The translations under genes were made by a program, and so were the position numbers. This document shows positions 34,236-46,119 of a DNA stretch of 64,000 nt, one piece after another (the stretch's first letter is position 1; every line of letters begins with the position of its first letter). The stretch is from the NCBI GenBank assembly GCA_028583685.1, contig JAMXIF010000003.1, positions 78,432,558 to 78,496,557 on the forward strand, read 5' to 3'. Source of the stretch: Petaurus breviceps papuanus (lineage: Eukaryota; Chordata; Mammalia; Diprotodontia; Petauridae). The notes beneath the pieces were generated by a model. The model was not told where the DNA came from and did no database searches. It saw nothing but the letters and a program-made list of their open reading frames with translations.

Positions 34236-36108
34236 CATCATACTGTATATCTAAATAATAGATGCTAATTTAACTGTTTCAGAATTTAGAGCCTCTGACC
34301 ATAGAGTGGCATTTTAAACTAGAATTTTTTATTCTTTTTAGAAGGACAAATGCCAGAACTAAATTTACAAGGTACAAAGACCAGAGTATGAGATAATCAT
34401 TGTACCACATAGAAGCTCCAACTCCACACATCTAAACCAAATTCTAAAGTCAAGACATCAGAAATGGATAATGGAAAAGACATTGACTCTCATCATTCCT
34501 ATCATAATTCTATCCTTTGTTAATCAGTCTGAAGAATCTTAAGAAGAACAGTCCAGAAACCATAACAGCCAATAAATACTTAATATCCTTGTCGAATGAA
34601 GAAAAAAAAAGCAACCTAAGGCAATGCTAATTTAGAAAATAAACTCATTTTAAAACCTTGCCAAAAAGGATAGTAAGAGATTACAAGCAGCATCATAGTA
34701 AAAAAAAAAAGTGCTGCCAATAGTTTGGAAAGATTCAACTAAGCAAAAGATCATCCCAAGAGGGTAGAAGAAACAAAAAGGAGAACAAATAAACTAAAAA
34801 TGGAACGTGTTTGTCAGAATTTCCATAGAAATGTTTATCTTTGACAACAGTGGAACCACCAACTGTTTCTATTCTATTACCTTAAGCCCTGATATATTTT
34901 ATGAGAAAATTGTAGCATCCTCCCCTTAGGGATGTGTGATGATGCCTTTACTTCAGAATAGGCAGGGATATTCCCTACTGCTTGAAGTCTGCCTTGAGGA
35001 CACTTTTGATTGGCCACTTAAGCTCAGTGTAAGGAAGTAAGAGAAAGAAGTCCCTCCTCCTAGCCCTAGCCTTCAAGCATGTGGCAAGACTGTGTCTGAG
35101 AAGAAGTCACCACTTGTTTGTGTCTTCTTTCCTTTCATATAAGACCTTGTAAGATCTCAAAGGCAAATGGCATCTTTCCTCCTTCATGGGCACTTACTAG
35201 AGCAGTTGCCATCAGCAACACTGGAAGATTGGCAGAGGGAAAGAATCACCCAAAGAGTGAGAGAATTTACCAGAAAAATTTACTGGACATCAAATGTAAA
35301 ATAGTTCATGATCAGACCTGTTGCAGTCATTCCAATAAGTCTTATATACTGTCCTTTCAATGGATTATAATAATCCTATGATTCTTTATTGCTTAACATT
35401 CCATTTTAGAACCCTGTAGTTATAGTTGAAGATTAAGTGACTTTTTTTCTAGAATGTTAACCTAAAACTTTTAGGGCTAACTTAAAAAACATAATATTTT
35501 AATATATTATGATTTTTCTTCTTCAACATTCCTATAAATGTTGCCAAATATTGCCTTGGTGTAAAGAGATATTTGAAGACATGAGGAGTGGGGAGAGGAG
35601 AAATCATGCCAGTTTGAACACTTTCTAAGTTAGAAATGTTTGGATATTAATGTTAAATTAAGTAAAATTATTTCTGTCAAACTTGGTCCTAAAAAAATTT
35701 CTCTTTCAGTGTTAGAGTGAAACTGTCTGTTTCATATCTGATTTGTGCCTGTACTATGTGGACCTTTTTACTTTCTCCCCTTGCCCTTCATGCTGGGGAG
35801 GATCCCTTAGACTAGAACTAAAAATAGAATTATTCCTCAGGAATGTGAGGTGGGAGTAGAACTGAACTGCTAGCAGCCTTGTTCTCCTACTGAGGAAACA
35901 GGCGATCTCAGAGTAATGAAGCCAGGGTAAACTGAGAAGGCAGGGAAAAGGCAGGAACTGGCAAAGGTTATTAGTCCCTGTGGTCTCAGTGTGGTGCCTG
36001 GTTAGCCACTGTGCTAGAAAGTCACAACAGAATGAGTAAGTGCAGTCAGAAAGAGTGCACAGAAGAAATTTACACTGGGGGTGACATAATTTTGAAATCA
36101 ATTGATCA
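34236..36108. other. No recognised feature
   Basis: 1.9 kb of intronic sequence without a repeat family I can name. Short frames at 35118-35381 (+) and 35754-36113 (-) have no recognisable domains. Confidence 0.45.
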
Positions 36109-36230
36109 GTCAATCAACAAAACTTTATTTAACATCCACTGGGTGCCAGGCATTGATGAGAATATAAGATGAAAAGAGAAACAATCCCTAATCTCAATGA
36201 ATTTATATTCGAATGGAGTATAAAAATGTG
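36109..36230 (-). mobile_element. L2 3' end, minus strand
   Basis: 'caatcaacaaaactttattt', 'atccactgggtgccaggcat' and 'atctcaatgaatttatattc'. A (TA)n tract follows at 36232-36251. Confidence 0.7.
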
Positions 36231-36334
36231 TATATATATATATATATATGTATTTATATAATGATTGAACTAGGGTCTAGAAATCTGATTTAATTGGGAG
36301 GGGGAAATCCAGGTAAGTAATTCCTTCTACCAAT

Positions 36335-36440
36335 TTAGGTCAGCAGCTTCTCTTCAATTTACAGTCTTAGAGAGTTTCCTTGACCACTGAGAAGTTAAAT
36401 AACTTGCTCAGGGTCACATAGTCAGTATGTGTTAGAGGTA
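36335..36440 (-). mobile_element. THER1-type CORE-SINE fragment
   Basis: 'tttacagtcttagagagttt', 'gaagttaaataacttgctca' and 'cagtatgtgttagaggtac' match the marsupial THER1-like SINE also seen at 41000 and 55258. Confidence 0.65.
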
Positions 36441-36518
36441 CAACTATAGAAATATATGCAAAATAGATATAAGAAAATTTTTGAAGAGAAATGAACTGGC
36501 ATCTGGGAGAAACTTTTA

Positions 36519-36585
36519 TTGTTCAGTTGTTTATCTGCCTGTGCCTCATCATGACCAACTGTCCATGGAGTTTTCTTGGGAGAAA
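36519..36585 (-). mobile_element. MAR1 SINE RTE tail
   Basis: 'attgttcagttgtttatctg' and 'ccatggagttttcttggg' are the antisense RTE-derived 3' tail. The tRNA-like head is missing. Confidence 0.6.
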
Positions 36586-36589
36586 CTAG

Positions 36590-36790
36590 TAAAGTTTGTA
36601 TATATGAGGTAGCACTTGAGTAGAACCTTGAAGAAAAATATGGAATCAAAGATGAGAGGTAAAAGGGGAGAATATATTACAGACATGAAGGACTGGCTAC
36701 GGAAAGGCATGGAGACAGGAGATGAAGTGTGCTGTATAAGGAATTCTAAGAACTGTATTACTTGAAAGTTAAAAAACTAAAGGATAAAAT
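36590..36790 (-). mobile_element. L2 fragment, minus strand
   Basis: 'gaggtagcacttgagtagaa', 'ggactggctacggaaaggca' and 'tggagacaggagatgaagtg'. Probably a continuation of the L2 that starts at 36109. Confidence 0.6.
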
Positions 36791-36824
36791 TTCAAGATAA
36801 ATGGAAAAGTAGAAAATAATAAAT

Positions 36825-37885
36825 GATGATAGACCCTCTCTTGATGACCTTTCCCATTCACACGAGTTTAATGATCATATCTATGCAGATAACTCTCAGA
36901 TCTATATATGTAGTCTCTCTCTTGAGCTCCAGTCCTGCATCAACAACTGACTATTGGACATTTCCAACTGGATTTCCTTTAGTAAGCTCAAATTCAACAC
37001 ATTCAACACACCCAAAACAGAACTCATTATCATTCTTCCTAAATCTATTTCTCTTATTAGCTCCCCTATATCTGTTGAGAACACCACCATCTTTCTATTC
37101 ACTTAGGTTCACAACTTTGGAGTCATTCTTGCTTCTTGCCTCTTACTCCACATATCCAATTAATTTCTGAGTTTTGTTGATTCTACCATTACAACATCTC
37201 ACATATTCATCCCCACCTCACTTATTTCCTTCACATGGCAATTACCTGTGATCAAACCCTCATCACCTCTTACCTGGACTACTGCAATAGCTTCCTAATT
37301 GGTTTCCCAGTCTTGAGATTCTACAGTACTATCTCCAACCTACCCTCCACAAAGCTGCCATACAAATATTGCTAATGCACAGATCTGACTAAGTCACTCC
37401 TCTGCTCAAAAATCAAACAAGCAAAACCAACTCGTGTTTTCCATTTGCCTCTAGGATAAAATAAAGACTCTCTGTTTTGATATTTAAAGTTCTTCACAGT
37501 CTGGCTCTAGTTTCCCTTTCTAGTTTTATTGCCCATTACTCCCTATCACGAACTCTTTATTCCAGCCAAGTTGGCTAATTATTGTTCCTTGTACATGACA
37601 ACTCATTTCCAATCTGCATCCATTTGTAAAAACTTCACACCTGTAATGCACAGCATTCTTGTCTCTCTATATTAGAATCACAAATTTCTTTCAAAACTCA
37701 TCTTTTGTCATTTCCTATATAAGGCCTTTCCCAATCTTGATCAGAGGCTATTGCCTTCTTTCCCAAATTATCTTTAAAAAACTTTGTATGTATTTTGTAT
37801 TTACTCATATCTACCCTGTTTTCTAGCTTAATGTTTGCCACATTGTAGCTGCTAAATGAATGCTTACAGATTGTTGAGAAAAAAT
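36825..37885 (+). mobile_element. L2 LINE 3' 1.1 kb
   Basis: 'tctatgcagataactctcag', 'aacacacccaaaacagaact', 'gcttcctaattggtttccca', 'actttgtatgtattttgtat' and the tail '...gctgctaaatgaatgcttac'. It follows an opposite-strand L2 piece. Confidence 0.8.
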
Positions 37886-38375
37886 AATAAATCATATAAT
37901 TATCCCTAAAAGATGAGTATATCAGTAACTACCAATCAATATGATTATTTTCTTATCCTTGTGAACTATTTATGAGAATAATTTATCAACACACAAATAA
38001 GGATTGTCAGGTAAACAGAATACAAGATCCTATTGGGTTTATTATTTAGGTACAAAAATGTATTTAATTCAGAGAGCAAACTCTATCCTCAAGGCCTCCT
38101 AACAAGTGGTCTTTAATACCCATGTAAGTATTGTGTATGATTTCTTGATACCACAGCAATGATTTTACTCAATGAGCCTCTGATTATCTTTGTCAAAGGT
38201 AGCAAAAATTTGGAGGCTGTTTGCCAGCACTCATCACTCTTGTGGAGGATGCCCAGTGTGAAGGATGCCTAGCGTGGATCCAAGTGGGATCTCTTCTGCA
38301 AGATGACATAGTATTTATTGCATCAGTACTAAAATATCACAAGGGTCTACTTTGTAAGATCTGTTAGGAGAGGCA
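37886..38375. other. No recognised feature
   Basis: Unassigned intronic sequence. A RTE-like phrase near 38290-38330 ('gatctcttctgcaagatgac') is too weak to call. Confidence 0.35.
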
Positions 38376-38555
38376 GCATGCTTCTGGGGGAAGAATACTG
38401 AATTTGGAGCCAGAGAACCTGGATGACCTTACTATCTATCTGATCTTGAGCAAATCAATCAATCTTTTGGACTTCTGTTTCTATAGTTATGAAATCAAAA
38501 GATGGGATTTAATACATATTAAGATACTTTCCATCTCCAATGCTATCTTATGTTT
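38376..38555 (+). mobile_element. MIR, plus strand
   Basis: 'gaatactgaatttggagcca', 'gatgaccttactatctatct' and 'gatgggatttaatacatatt'. Confidence 0.6.
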
Positions 38556-38739
38556 GATTCACTACCACTAAAAAAATAAGTCTAACAAATCATACAGGAA
38601 AAAAATATAATCATAAAAATTTTTCCCCAGCTATCACGAACTACCTCTTCTTTCCAATATATCTATAAGAATCCATAGCTCCAAATTTAGAGTCCCTGAT
38701 CTACTAAATTTTGCATGGATTGTTCATTATAAGAGCAGC

Positions 38740-38900
38740 ATAATGTTCAGGATGAGGGACTTGATAATTCTGCTGCTCTCTGGTCTAATCAGATCACATT
38801 TGAAGTATTGCATACAGTTCTTGGCCCAACATGTTAGGAAGGACCACTATTCAGAATAAATGGGACAATGATAATGAACAATAGAGAGAAGATAGAGCTA
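38740..38900 (+). mobile_element. L3/CR1 fragment, displaced
   Basis: 'gcatacagttcttggcccaa' and 'catgttaggaaggaccacta' correspond to the L3 stretch 'gtgttcagttctgggcacc', which should lie downstream of the segment at 39140-39560 but is found upstream of it. Confidence 0.55.
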
Positions 38901-39139
38901 TTCAATTCTTGTTTTGCCTGTTTGCTGTGCCAGTAGGAATTGTCTTTGGACTGGAAAGGACAGAACAAAATTTATTAATAGGGAATTTATATGCATGGTA
39001 GGTAGAGAAACAGTAAGAAAGCAAGTAGATGCCCTTGATCAGTTGGGGTGACAATGCAAATGAACTAAATCCTAGGGAACTGAGATGTAGAAGTTGATTT
39101 CAGTGTCACTGTTGGTGATATTTGAAAAGTGATACCAGC

Positions 39140-40173
39140 CCAGAGAAGGTCAAATGTGCTGATAGTAGCAAATTTTCTTAAATTGTTTAACAAAGTCACT
39201 CATGCTATTTTAGGCAACAAGATGAAGAGATATGGGCTAGATCCTGTTCTGGTTTGGTGGATTTAGAACTGTTTGGATTGCTAAATCCAACAAGTAGTCA
39301 TCAATGATTCAATGTCAATTAGACAGGTAATGTCTAGTGGAATGACCCAGGGTTCTGTTCTTGATCCTGTGCTATTCAATATTCTTAGCAATGATGTAGG
39401 TAAAGTCATTCATGACATTCGTGTCAAATGTGAATATTATAAAAACAAAAAAATGAAACCCCAAGCTGGAAGAGCTACAAAATGATCCCCAAAGATCTCA
39501 ACAGGTTAAAATGTTAGAGTAAATATAATAAGATTGACTAAGGAGAGATGTAAAATTTTACACTTGAATGTGAACTTTCTGAGGGCAGTGGGCTGTTTTC
39601 ATTTTTATCTTTTCCTCACGAGCACTTAACACAGTGCTTGGCCAATAGTCAGTACTTAAATGCTCATTGAAGACTTGACAAAGATTCTTCTGAAAAAGAC
39701 TTGGTAGTTTTACTAGATTCTCTAAGTTCAACAGGAGACAATCGTGTGATAGGGCAACCCAAAAAGCAAATGGTGAAGGGCCTCCAGATTATTCCAAATC
39801 AGCTGAAGGAAATGAAGATGTTGGATAAACATGGAAAATGTCTTCAAGTATTTGAAGGATTATCTTGGGGAAGAAAGACTAGACTTGTTTTGCTCCACCC
39901 AGCAGGCAGGACAAGGAGCAATGGGTGGAGGTTGTATAGAGATTTAAGCTTAAGGGTGTAAGGTAGGGAAAGAAGGGGATTTCTTACCACTGAGCACTGT
40001 GGGGAAGTGCATAAGATTGTCTGAGTGTTGGAGCATCTCCTTTTACCAGGGGCCTTCACATAAAGCCTAGATGATCAATTACTGGGCATATTGAAGAGGA
40101 GATTCTTATTCTAGTATGGATCATTCTAGATGGTCTTTGAGGATCTTTCTAAACCTGAGCTTCTGTAATTCTG
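39140..40173 (+). mobile_element. L3/CR1 LINE 3' part, interrupted
   Basis: 'ttctgttcttgatcctgtgc' (39352), 'gagatgtaaaattttacact' (39546), 'tctgaaaaagacttggtagt' (39688), 'gtatttgaaggattatcttg' (39848), 'ggagcaatgggtggaggttg' (39915) and ending 'ctgagcttctgtaattctg'. The order is that of L3 ORF2 C-terminus and 3' tail. The 'ttctgggcacc' stretch is missing between 39770 and 39785, and an L2 tail is inserted at 39568-39678. Confidence 0.75.
39568..39678 (+). mobile_element. L2 3' tail inserted in L3
   Basis: 'gtgaactttctgagggcagt', 'gagcacttaacacagtgctt' and 'tacttaaatgctcattgaag' form an L2 3' end between two contiguous L3 parts. Confidence 0.7.
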
Positions 40174-40995
40174 TTTTAGGAAAGAGGGAGCTATTGCACA
40201 TGGAATGGTGGTGGTGATGGTGGTGGCACAGCTTGCTAACCACACAGTAATTTATTATGATCAAAGAACCTGTAATTTCATTATTCACATTTGACTTCTC
40301 CCTTAAAAAAGCCTCCAAATGGAGCCTATGGACATCAGATCAGGTACAAGGCTTAGAAGGCCAAAGAAAATGATTAGTTTTCTAGTTCTCAGGGTAAATC
40401 TTTTGAGACACTAGCAAGGAGGGCAATTTGTTCCAGGCTCTGTTGCATATTACCTGACTGAAATTCAACTAGTGGGAAGGATATGAGGAATAACATAGAA
40501 CTTAACTCTTTTCTTTGTTTTTCTGTGACTAGGTCAAAAGCTCAGAGCTCTCTGTCTCTGTCTATCTCTCCCAGATCAGGGTGTATCTTGTTTTCTTGAG
40601 GTGAGGCCAGGCTATATTTTATTGCTTTACTCTTAGGCCACTGCCCCAGAGCAGGTGTCTGTCTGTGTGTCTACACCTGTTTCTCCCTTTCTCTCCATCT
40701 GAGACTATTAACAAAGCCATTTCACAAACTGTCATCACTTTTCTTCTCCTCCATTCTTTTTGTCTTGGTATTCACAGCTTCTAGGTCACATGACATCACA
40801 TCAAGTAAAATCCATAGGATATTAGGAGAGGTGTTGATTTATAATCTAATATCCTCCTTTCTAGAGCATGCATATACCTAAATCTTTAGTTTTATTGGTT
40901 AAAAAAAACCCACAAAGAAAAACAATAATATAAAACCCTACACCAAATATTCTTAATTTATGAAAGTAATTTTTGATAGCTTTTTTTTAGGGAAA
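40174..40995. other. No recognised feature
   Basis: Unassigned. A (ggt)-rich patch at 40206-40227 gives a histidine run in the minus-strand frame by chance. Confidence 0.4.
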
Positions 40996-40997
40996 GG

Positions 40998-41232
40998 CAC
41001 AGGTCAGAGCTGTTATTTTATCAGTGTAGAGAACTCCTGGTGAGAAAACTCCTCTTAGCAAGGCAGACTGACAATGTTTCTGTAATTTATAGATTTAGAG
41101 AGTGCCAGAGGCCCTAGGAGATTAAGCCACAGGCCACAAAACCAATATGTGCCAGAGGGAGGACTTTATAATACACATTTTTAAAAAAATTCTAAAGGCC
41201 AGCTTAATATTCACTATGCCATGCTGCCTCAT
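40998..41232 (-). mobile_element. THER1-type CORE-SINE, minus strand
   Basis: 'ctggtgagaaaactcctctt', 'ttatagatttagagagtgcc', 'gattaagccacaggccacaa' and head 'ctatgccatgctgcctc'. Confidence 0.65.
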
Positions 41233-41267
41233 GGATAGATATTATATTTATTTATACTTAGGTATTT

Positions 41268-41312
41268 ATATTATATATATATATATATATACATATATAT
41301 ACACATATTCTC
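41268..41312. repeat. (TA)n microsatellite
   Basis: TA/CA dinucleotide tract, about 20 units with interruptions. Confidence 0.9.
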
Positions 41313-41529
41313 CATTTTTATTGAGCTAGAAATTTCCCTGCTGGTCTATGTGTATCCTACTTTGATACTTATTTTTGTGGTGATCTCAGCAATGTGTATA
41401 TATTAATCATTCAGTGACAGTCTTTCCATACTCTTGCATCCTCTGCAAGTCCTGTCCACATTCTCCCATGAGTCCTTCACTGGGTGTTCAAAGATGTTTG
41501 CCATTGTCCTGGAGGGTACATAATGCAGA

Positions 41530-42080
41530 ATACAGATTGAAGAGGGATTCCCTAAAGTTGATAAGGTCCTCCAAATGCTCCCATTTACAAATAATGTGCT
41601 GACTACATCAAGGTCTAGAACATCAAAGAACCATATAAATGAGATCCATAGTTACTCAAAAGAGTTGACCTAAGTATCCACACAGGAAAAATCAAGTGGA
41701 TAAAGAATATAGTATGTAGTCAGATGTAACCCACAGAATTGGTTCATGAGTACATATATCTTGGTCAGGCACTACAAATAGACAATGAGCTAGGGCTCAA
41801 TATTGAACAAAAAGAAAGGAGTAAAGTATATTTCTTTTCTTCCTGAAACAAAAGGCTGTTTTAAAACTATGGTATTTTTCTGATAATGCCATATTGACTG
41901 TAAGACATGGAGCACCACACTCTCTGAAGAATCCAATTCGTCAGCCAGTCACAGGGCAATAGGGAGGCATATATTACCAATGAATTCTACAAAAGAAACC
42001 AGGTGAAGAATGCCATCAGAAACATGTACTGCCTTTTAGAAAAGAAGATGGACCAGTTATGGGGCAAGAGTGAGAAATTA
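41530..42080 (+). mobile_element. RTE-type LINE, C-terminal part
   Basis: 'atccacacaggaaaaatcaa', 'gtacatatatcttggtcagg' (YLGQ-like), 'cactacaaatagacaatgag', 'aatccaattcgtcagccagt' and 'aagaagatggaccagttatg' follow the C-terminal part of mammalian RTE ORFs. Many breaks. Confidence 0.6.
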
Positions 42081-42289
42081 CCAATGGATAGGTTATATTT
42101 CCATTAGTACAAGTAAAATGTCAAGAGATCTAAATACTCGTCCCTTGAGTACACATTCATGGAGGGTAATTAAATACCTCTATCTTTCTTGAGGAAAGTC
42201 ACATATACTTTATTAAGTAAAGTGCAAGTCACCAAAAAGTCACCAAGGACTCAAATATAAATTCATTTGTCAGACATCTAAAACTCTTT

Positions 42290-42735
42290 ACCATTTACCC
42301 CAAGCCTAACTATTAAACATCATTACACATTAGTCACTTTCACTCACACTATGCTCAGTCAAACTGACCTTCTCACTATTCCTTATACACAATATTCCAT
42401 CTTCCATTTCTGTCTTTGCCCTGGGCATCATCATTACTATAACACATTCCCTCCTCAGTTCTGCCTTCTTTCCTTCAAGACTTAGATCAAGTATCACCTT
42501 CTACATGAAGCCTTTCCTGATTCTCCCCCTTGCCGGTGCCCTCCCCTGTGCCCCCCTAATCACCTTGTATCTATTTTTTTAATGACCTGTCTTTATAAAT
42601 GTTGTTCATGCCCCCTCGCCTCAAGATTATAAATTGTTTGAGAGCAAGGACTATTTTACTTTTGTCTGTCTAGCACTTAACACAGTACTTGGCATATAAA
42701 CTTGATGCTTAATAAATGTTTGTTAATTGATTAAT
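42290..42735 (+). mobile_element. L2 LINE 3' end
   Basis: 'tcaaactgaccttctcacta', 'gatcaagtatcaccttctac', 'tctgtctagcacttaacaca' and 'gcttaataaatgtttgttaa'. Confidence 0.8.
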
Positions 42736-43260
42736 AATCATAGTTGTTGGTCAGAAAGAAAATTATTTTTAGGAGGAGTGTTTGTAACACTGAAAAATAT
42801 TCTCCATTAAATTAACTAATTTTTAAAACTCTGCTTTGCTACCATGTTAGTTATACATTCGTTCCTATCTAAAGAAAGTAAGTAGTCATAACTTCCTCTC
42901 AGCCTCTTAAAAAAACCTGAAAAAAGCTAAATAACTTTGAACAGACTTTAAAGATATTACACATTTGGTTTCACATATGTCTAGGGAATGAAATACACTG
43001 TTAGGGGCATAATAACACTTCTATCTTGTCGACATCTGTTGAAATGACCCAGTGTAGACCTTGGTTTAGCATTTGTGATCTTCCGATATTAAGAATGTTT
43101 TCCTAAAATATAAACATCACTCTTTCTGTCAAATTTAGGTTTTCTTTTCCCTTTTATACAAATATTTTATTTATAGATAGTACAAACACATTTGAAAAAA
43201 AATCCTATTAATTCTTATTCTACAAAACCTCTCAAGGCAAAAAAGAGTTTTTAAAATTGT
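42736..43260. other. No recognised feature
   Basis: AT-rich, unassigned. Confidence 0.4.
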
Positions 43261-43264
43261 TTTA

Positions 43265-43990
43265 ATGCAGAATTTAACACTGTAGACCACTCCCATCTCT
43301 TCAGTACTCTCTCCTGCCTTGAATTCTGTTGACACTGCTCCTCTTTTTACCTGTCTTATTTGCTGCTTCACTATTCTACAGTGGTTCATTATCCTCCTAG
43401 CCTCTAGGTATGGATATCATCCAAGCTTCTGCCCTTGGTGCTGTTCACTTCATCCTCTTTCCATTTGCTCTGTGAAATCTATTATTGCTTCTGTGGGCAT
43501 GATACTTAAATCTATTTGCCACTGTATCTGCTGAAGATCAGTTTTACATCCAATTATTTGAATATTCTACTATTATCTCAAACTCAGCATATTCAAAATG
43601 AACTTACCACCTTTCCCCAAAATCTACCTTTTCTCCCAACTTCCCTATTTTCTGTTGATGTTGCCATCATATTTCCAGTCATCCAGTGTTCAAAATCTTA
43701 GTTATCTCTGATTCTTCTCTATCTCTGATTTCCTAACCATCTCACCCGAACAGCTCCCAAGTTTCATAAATTCTAACTTTAGAATACTTCTTACATCAGT
43801 CCTCTCTTCTCCATTCAGACTGCCTGTTCAGGTGTTCATCATTTTTCACTTGGACTACTTCAGTAAATAGTCTCTTAAATGATCTTGATGCATTTAGTAT
43901 CTTCTCTCCTCTAACTAATCTTCAATTTCTCACTATTTATTGGTTCCTTACTTGTTGCCTTCAAGTATGGCCAAGTTTCACCTGTCTTTA
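43265..43990 (+). mobile_element. L2 LINE fragment (first of two)
   Basis: 'tttaacactgtagaccactc', 'ctcaaactcagcatattcaa', 'ttgccatcatatttccagtc' and 'ttcacttggactacttcagt'. Truncated before the L2 3' end. The same ORF2 region is repeated in the next copy. Confidence 0.7.
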
Positions 43991-44019
43991 AAAAAAAATT
44001 AACTAGACCCTACCATCTC

Positions 44020-45360
44020 AAAGTGTTCTGTCTTTTCTCCCTTTCTCAGTCAAATATAGTGAAAAAAGTTCTATTCTATTGTTTCCACTTAAATGCCTCT
44101 CAATTGTTTCTCAAAATTATGTAATTTGTTTTCTAACCTCATCACTCAACTGAAACCTCACTTTCCCAAGTTACTAGACAATTTCTTAATTGTTAAATTT
44201 GATGGCCTTTTTTTCAATGTTCATCCTTATTGACCCCTCTAGAATTTGACACTGCCAATCACCCTCCCCATGGATATTTTCTCTTCTGTAGGTTTTTATG
44301 ACACTCTCCTCTTGGTTGTTCCTCTATTTGAATTTATCTGTCTCAGTTTTTTCCTCCTTGATCATCATTCATGTCAAATCCTTTAACTGAGTCTACCTCA
44401 ATTTTCTGTCTGGGGCCTGCTTTCTATTTCCCCTCTGGGTGATCTCATCAATTTCTGTGGGTTCAATTATTATCTCAAAATGATGACTCCCAGATTGTAT
44501 ATGTATATGTATGTGTATGTGTATATGTACACATATATGCACACACAATGTGTATGTATGCATGTATACATACATGTATATGTATGTCCTGAGCTCCAGT
44601 CATATCATGAACTGCTCATAAGACATTTTAAACTAGATAATCTATAAATTTAAGCTCAACACAGCCAAAACAAACATTATTTGTTATCTAAAATCTGGCG
44701 CTCTTCCAAACTCTTCTTGTAGTACTGAGGTTACCACCATCCTGGTTACCCAGATCCACGACCTTAGTATCATCCTTGAGTCCTGTTTATATTTCTATAA
44801 AGATCTTTGATATACTTTCCCTTTGATCTCCTCACACAACTGCCACCCTAGGTCAGGCTTTCATAACTTCTTGCCTGGACTATTACAATAACTTGCTTAC
44901 CAGTGTCCCTGCCTCAAATTTTTTCCTTTTCTAATCTACCCTCTATGTCACTCAAAAAGTCATATTGCTAAAGCTCAGTTATGATGATGTTATTCTCCTG
45001 CTCAATGAACTGTAGGGCTCCCTATTACTTCAAGGATCAAATGCAAACCCCACTGTCATTACACACCTTTCATGACCTTGACCCTACATACCTTTGCAGT
45101 CTTGTTGCCCATTATCCCCCTTCACATATGCCCAGATCTGGCCAAACTGGCCTTATTAATATTAGAGCACTTCTCAGGGCACTCCATTTCCTATCTCTAT
45201 GCCTTTATACTGGATGTGCTCTATGCCTGGAATGTAATCCCTCCTCACTGAGGCCTCTGAGTGCCACTAGTTCCTTCTAGGCTCAGCTAACACCCTGTCT
45301 TCTGCATGAGGTGCTAGTGCTTGCTCTCGTCCCCATCATCTTGTATCTATTTTGCGTTTG
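44020..45360 (+). mobile_element. L2 LINE, 1.3 kb (second of two)
   Basis: 'aacctcatcactcaactgaa', 'gaatttgacactgccaatca', 'ctgggtgatctcatcaattt'-like block near 44437, 'gcctggactattacaataac' and 'tggatgtgctctatgcctgg'. It ends short of the canonical tail. A (TATG)n tract expands inside it at 44497-44586. Confidence 0.78.
44497..44586. repeat. (TATG)n/(TACA)n microsatellite within L2
   Basis: Alternating TGTATATG/ACACATAC tract of about 90 bp. Confidence 0.9.
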
Positions 45361-46119
45361 TAATAATAGAGGGATGGCTAAAGAGAGCCAGTCCTGGGAG
45401 CACATGGATATTTGGTTGGCCTGTTTTGGCACAGGCATAATTTCTCCATTTGGGAACATTGATTGATGTCCTATGACTGTTTCTGCACTGCCTAGTGTGT
45501 GCCTTTTGGATTGACTGCCAAACCAATGCTCTGCACTGAGTGTGCATTTAAAAGGTCACTAAACAGAAAAGCATTCCTCTTCCACCCCTGTGAATTTCAG
45601 TGAGGTGGCAATAATGGCTGTCAGCCTCTGGGTGGGGAAAGAGGTAGCCTATTGTCCCCACCTAGAATAATATGAAACTATGAGCATATAGTCACCATGT
45701 TGTTCTCTTTCTTGCTCTTAGGTGAATGAATACTGGAGATGGTTGTGACCTTGTAAGCTTTGAAAGGTTGGGAAAGGGGCAGCTAGGTGGCGCAGTGAAT
45801 AGAACACTGGCCCTGGAGTCAGGAGGACCTTAGTTCAAATTCGGCCTCAGACACTTAACACTTACTAACCGTGTGACCTTGGCCAAGTCACTTAACCCCA
45901 ATTGCCCTGCCATCCCCCTCCAAAAAAAAGAAAGCTTGGGAGAGTGAGTTGCCAGAGGTCCAAGGATTGGATTTCCTTTATGCCAGAGTTTGCTGGAAGC
46001 CTAGCTCATGAAGAGTGGCCTTCAGTGTCTAGCACCAGACGTCCATTAGATTGGGCAACTGAGGTGTAATATTCTGGGGTAACTTGATTCATTGACCATA
46101 CAGATGGAATCCTAATAAA
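45361..46119. other. Unassigned apart from a SINE
   Basis: Moderately GC-richer than the surroundings. I cannot name a family. It could belong with the LTR-like stretch that follows. Confidence 0.35.
45776..45930 (+). mobile_element. WSINE1-like SINE
   Basis: 'ggggcagctaggtggcgcag', 'ctggccctggagtcaggagg' and 'aagtcacttaaccccaattg'. One of the cleanest copies. I could not settle its target-site duplication. Confidence 0.93.

Noticed and set aside
40121-40318. Histidine-run frame on the minus strand
   Set aside because: The run comes from a (ggt)-rich microsatellite patch.
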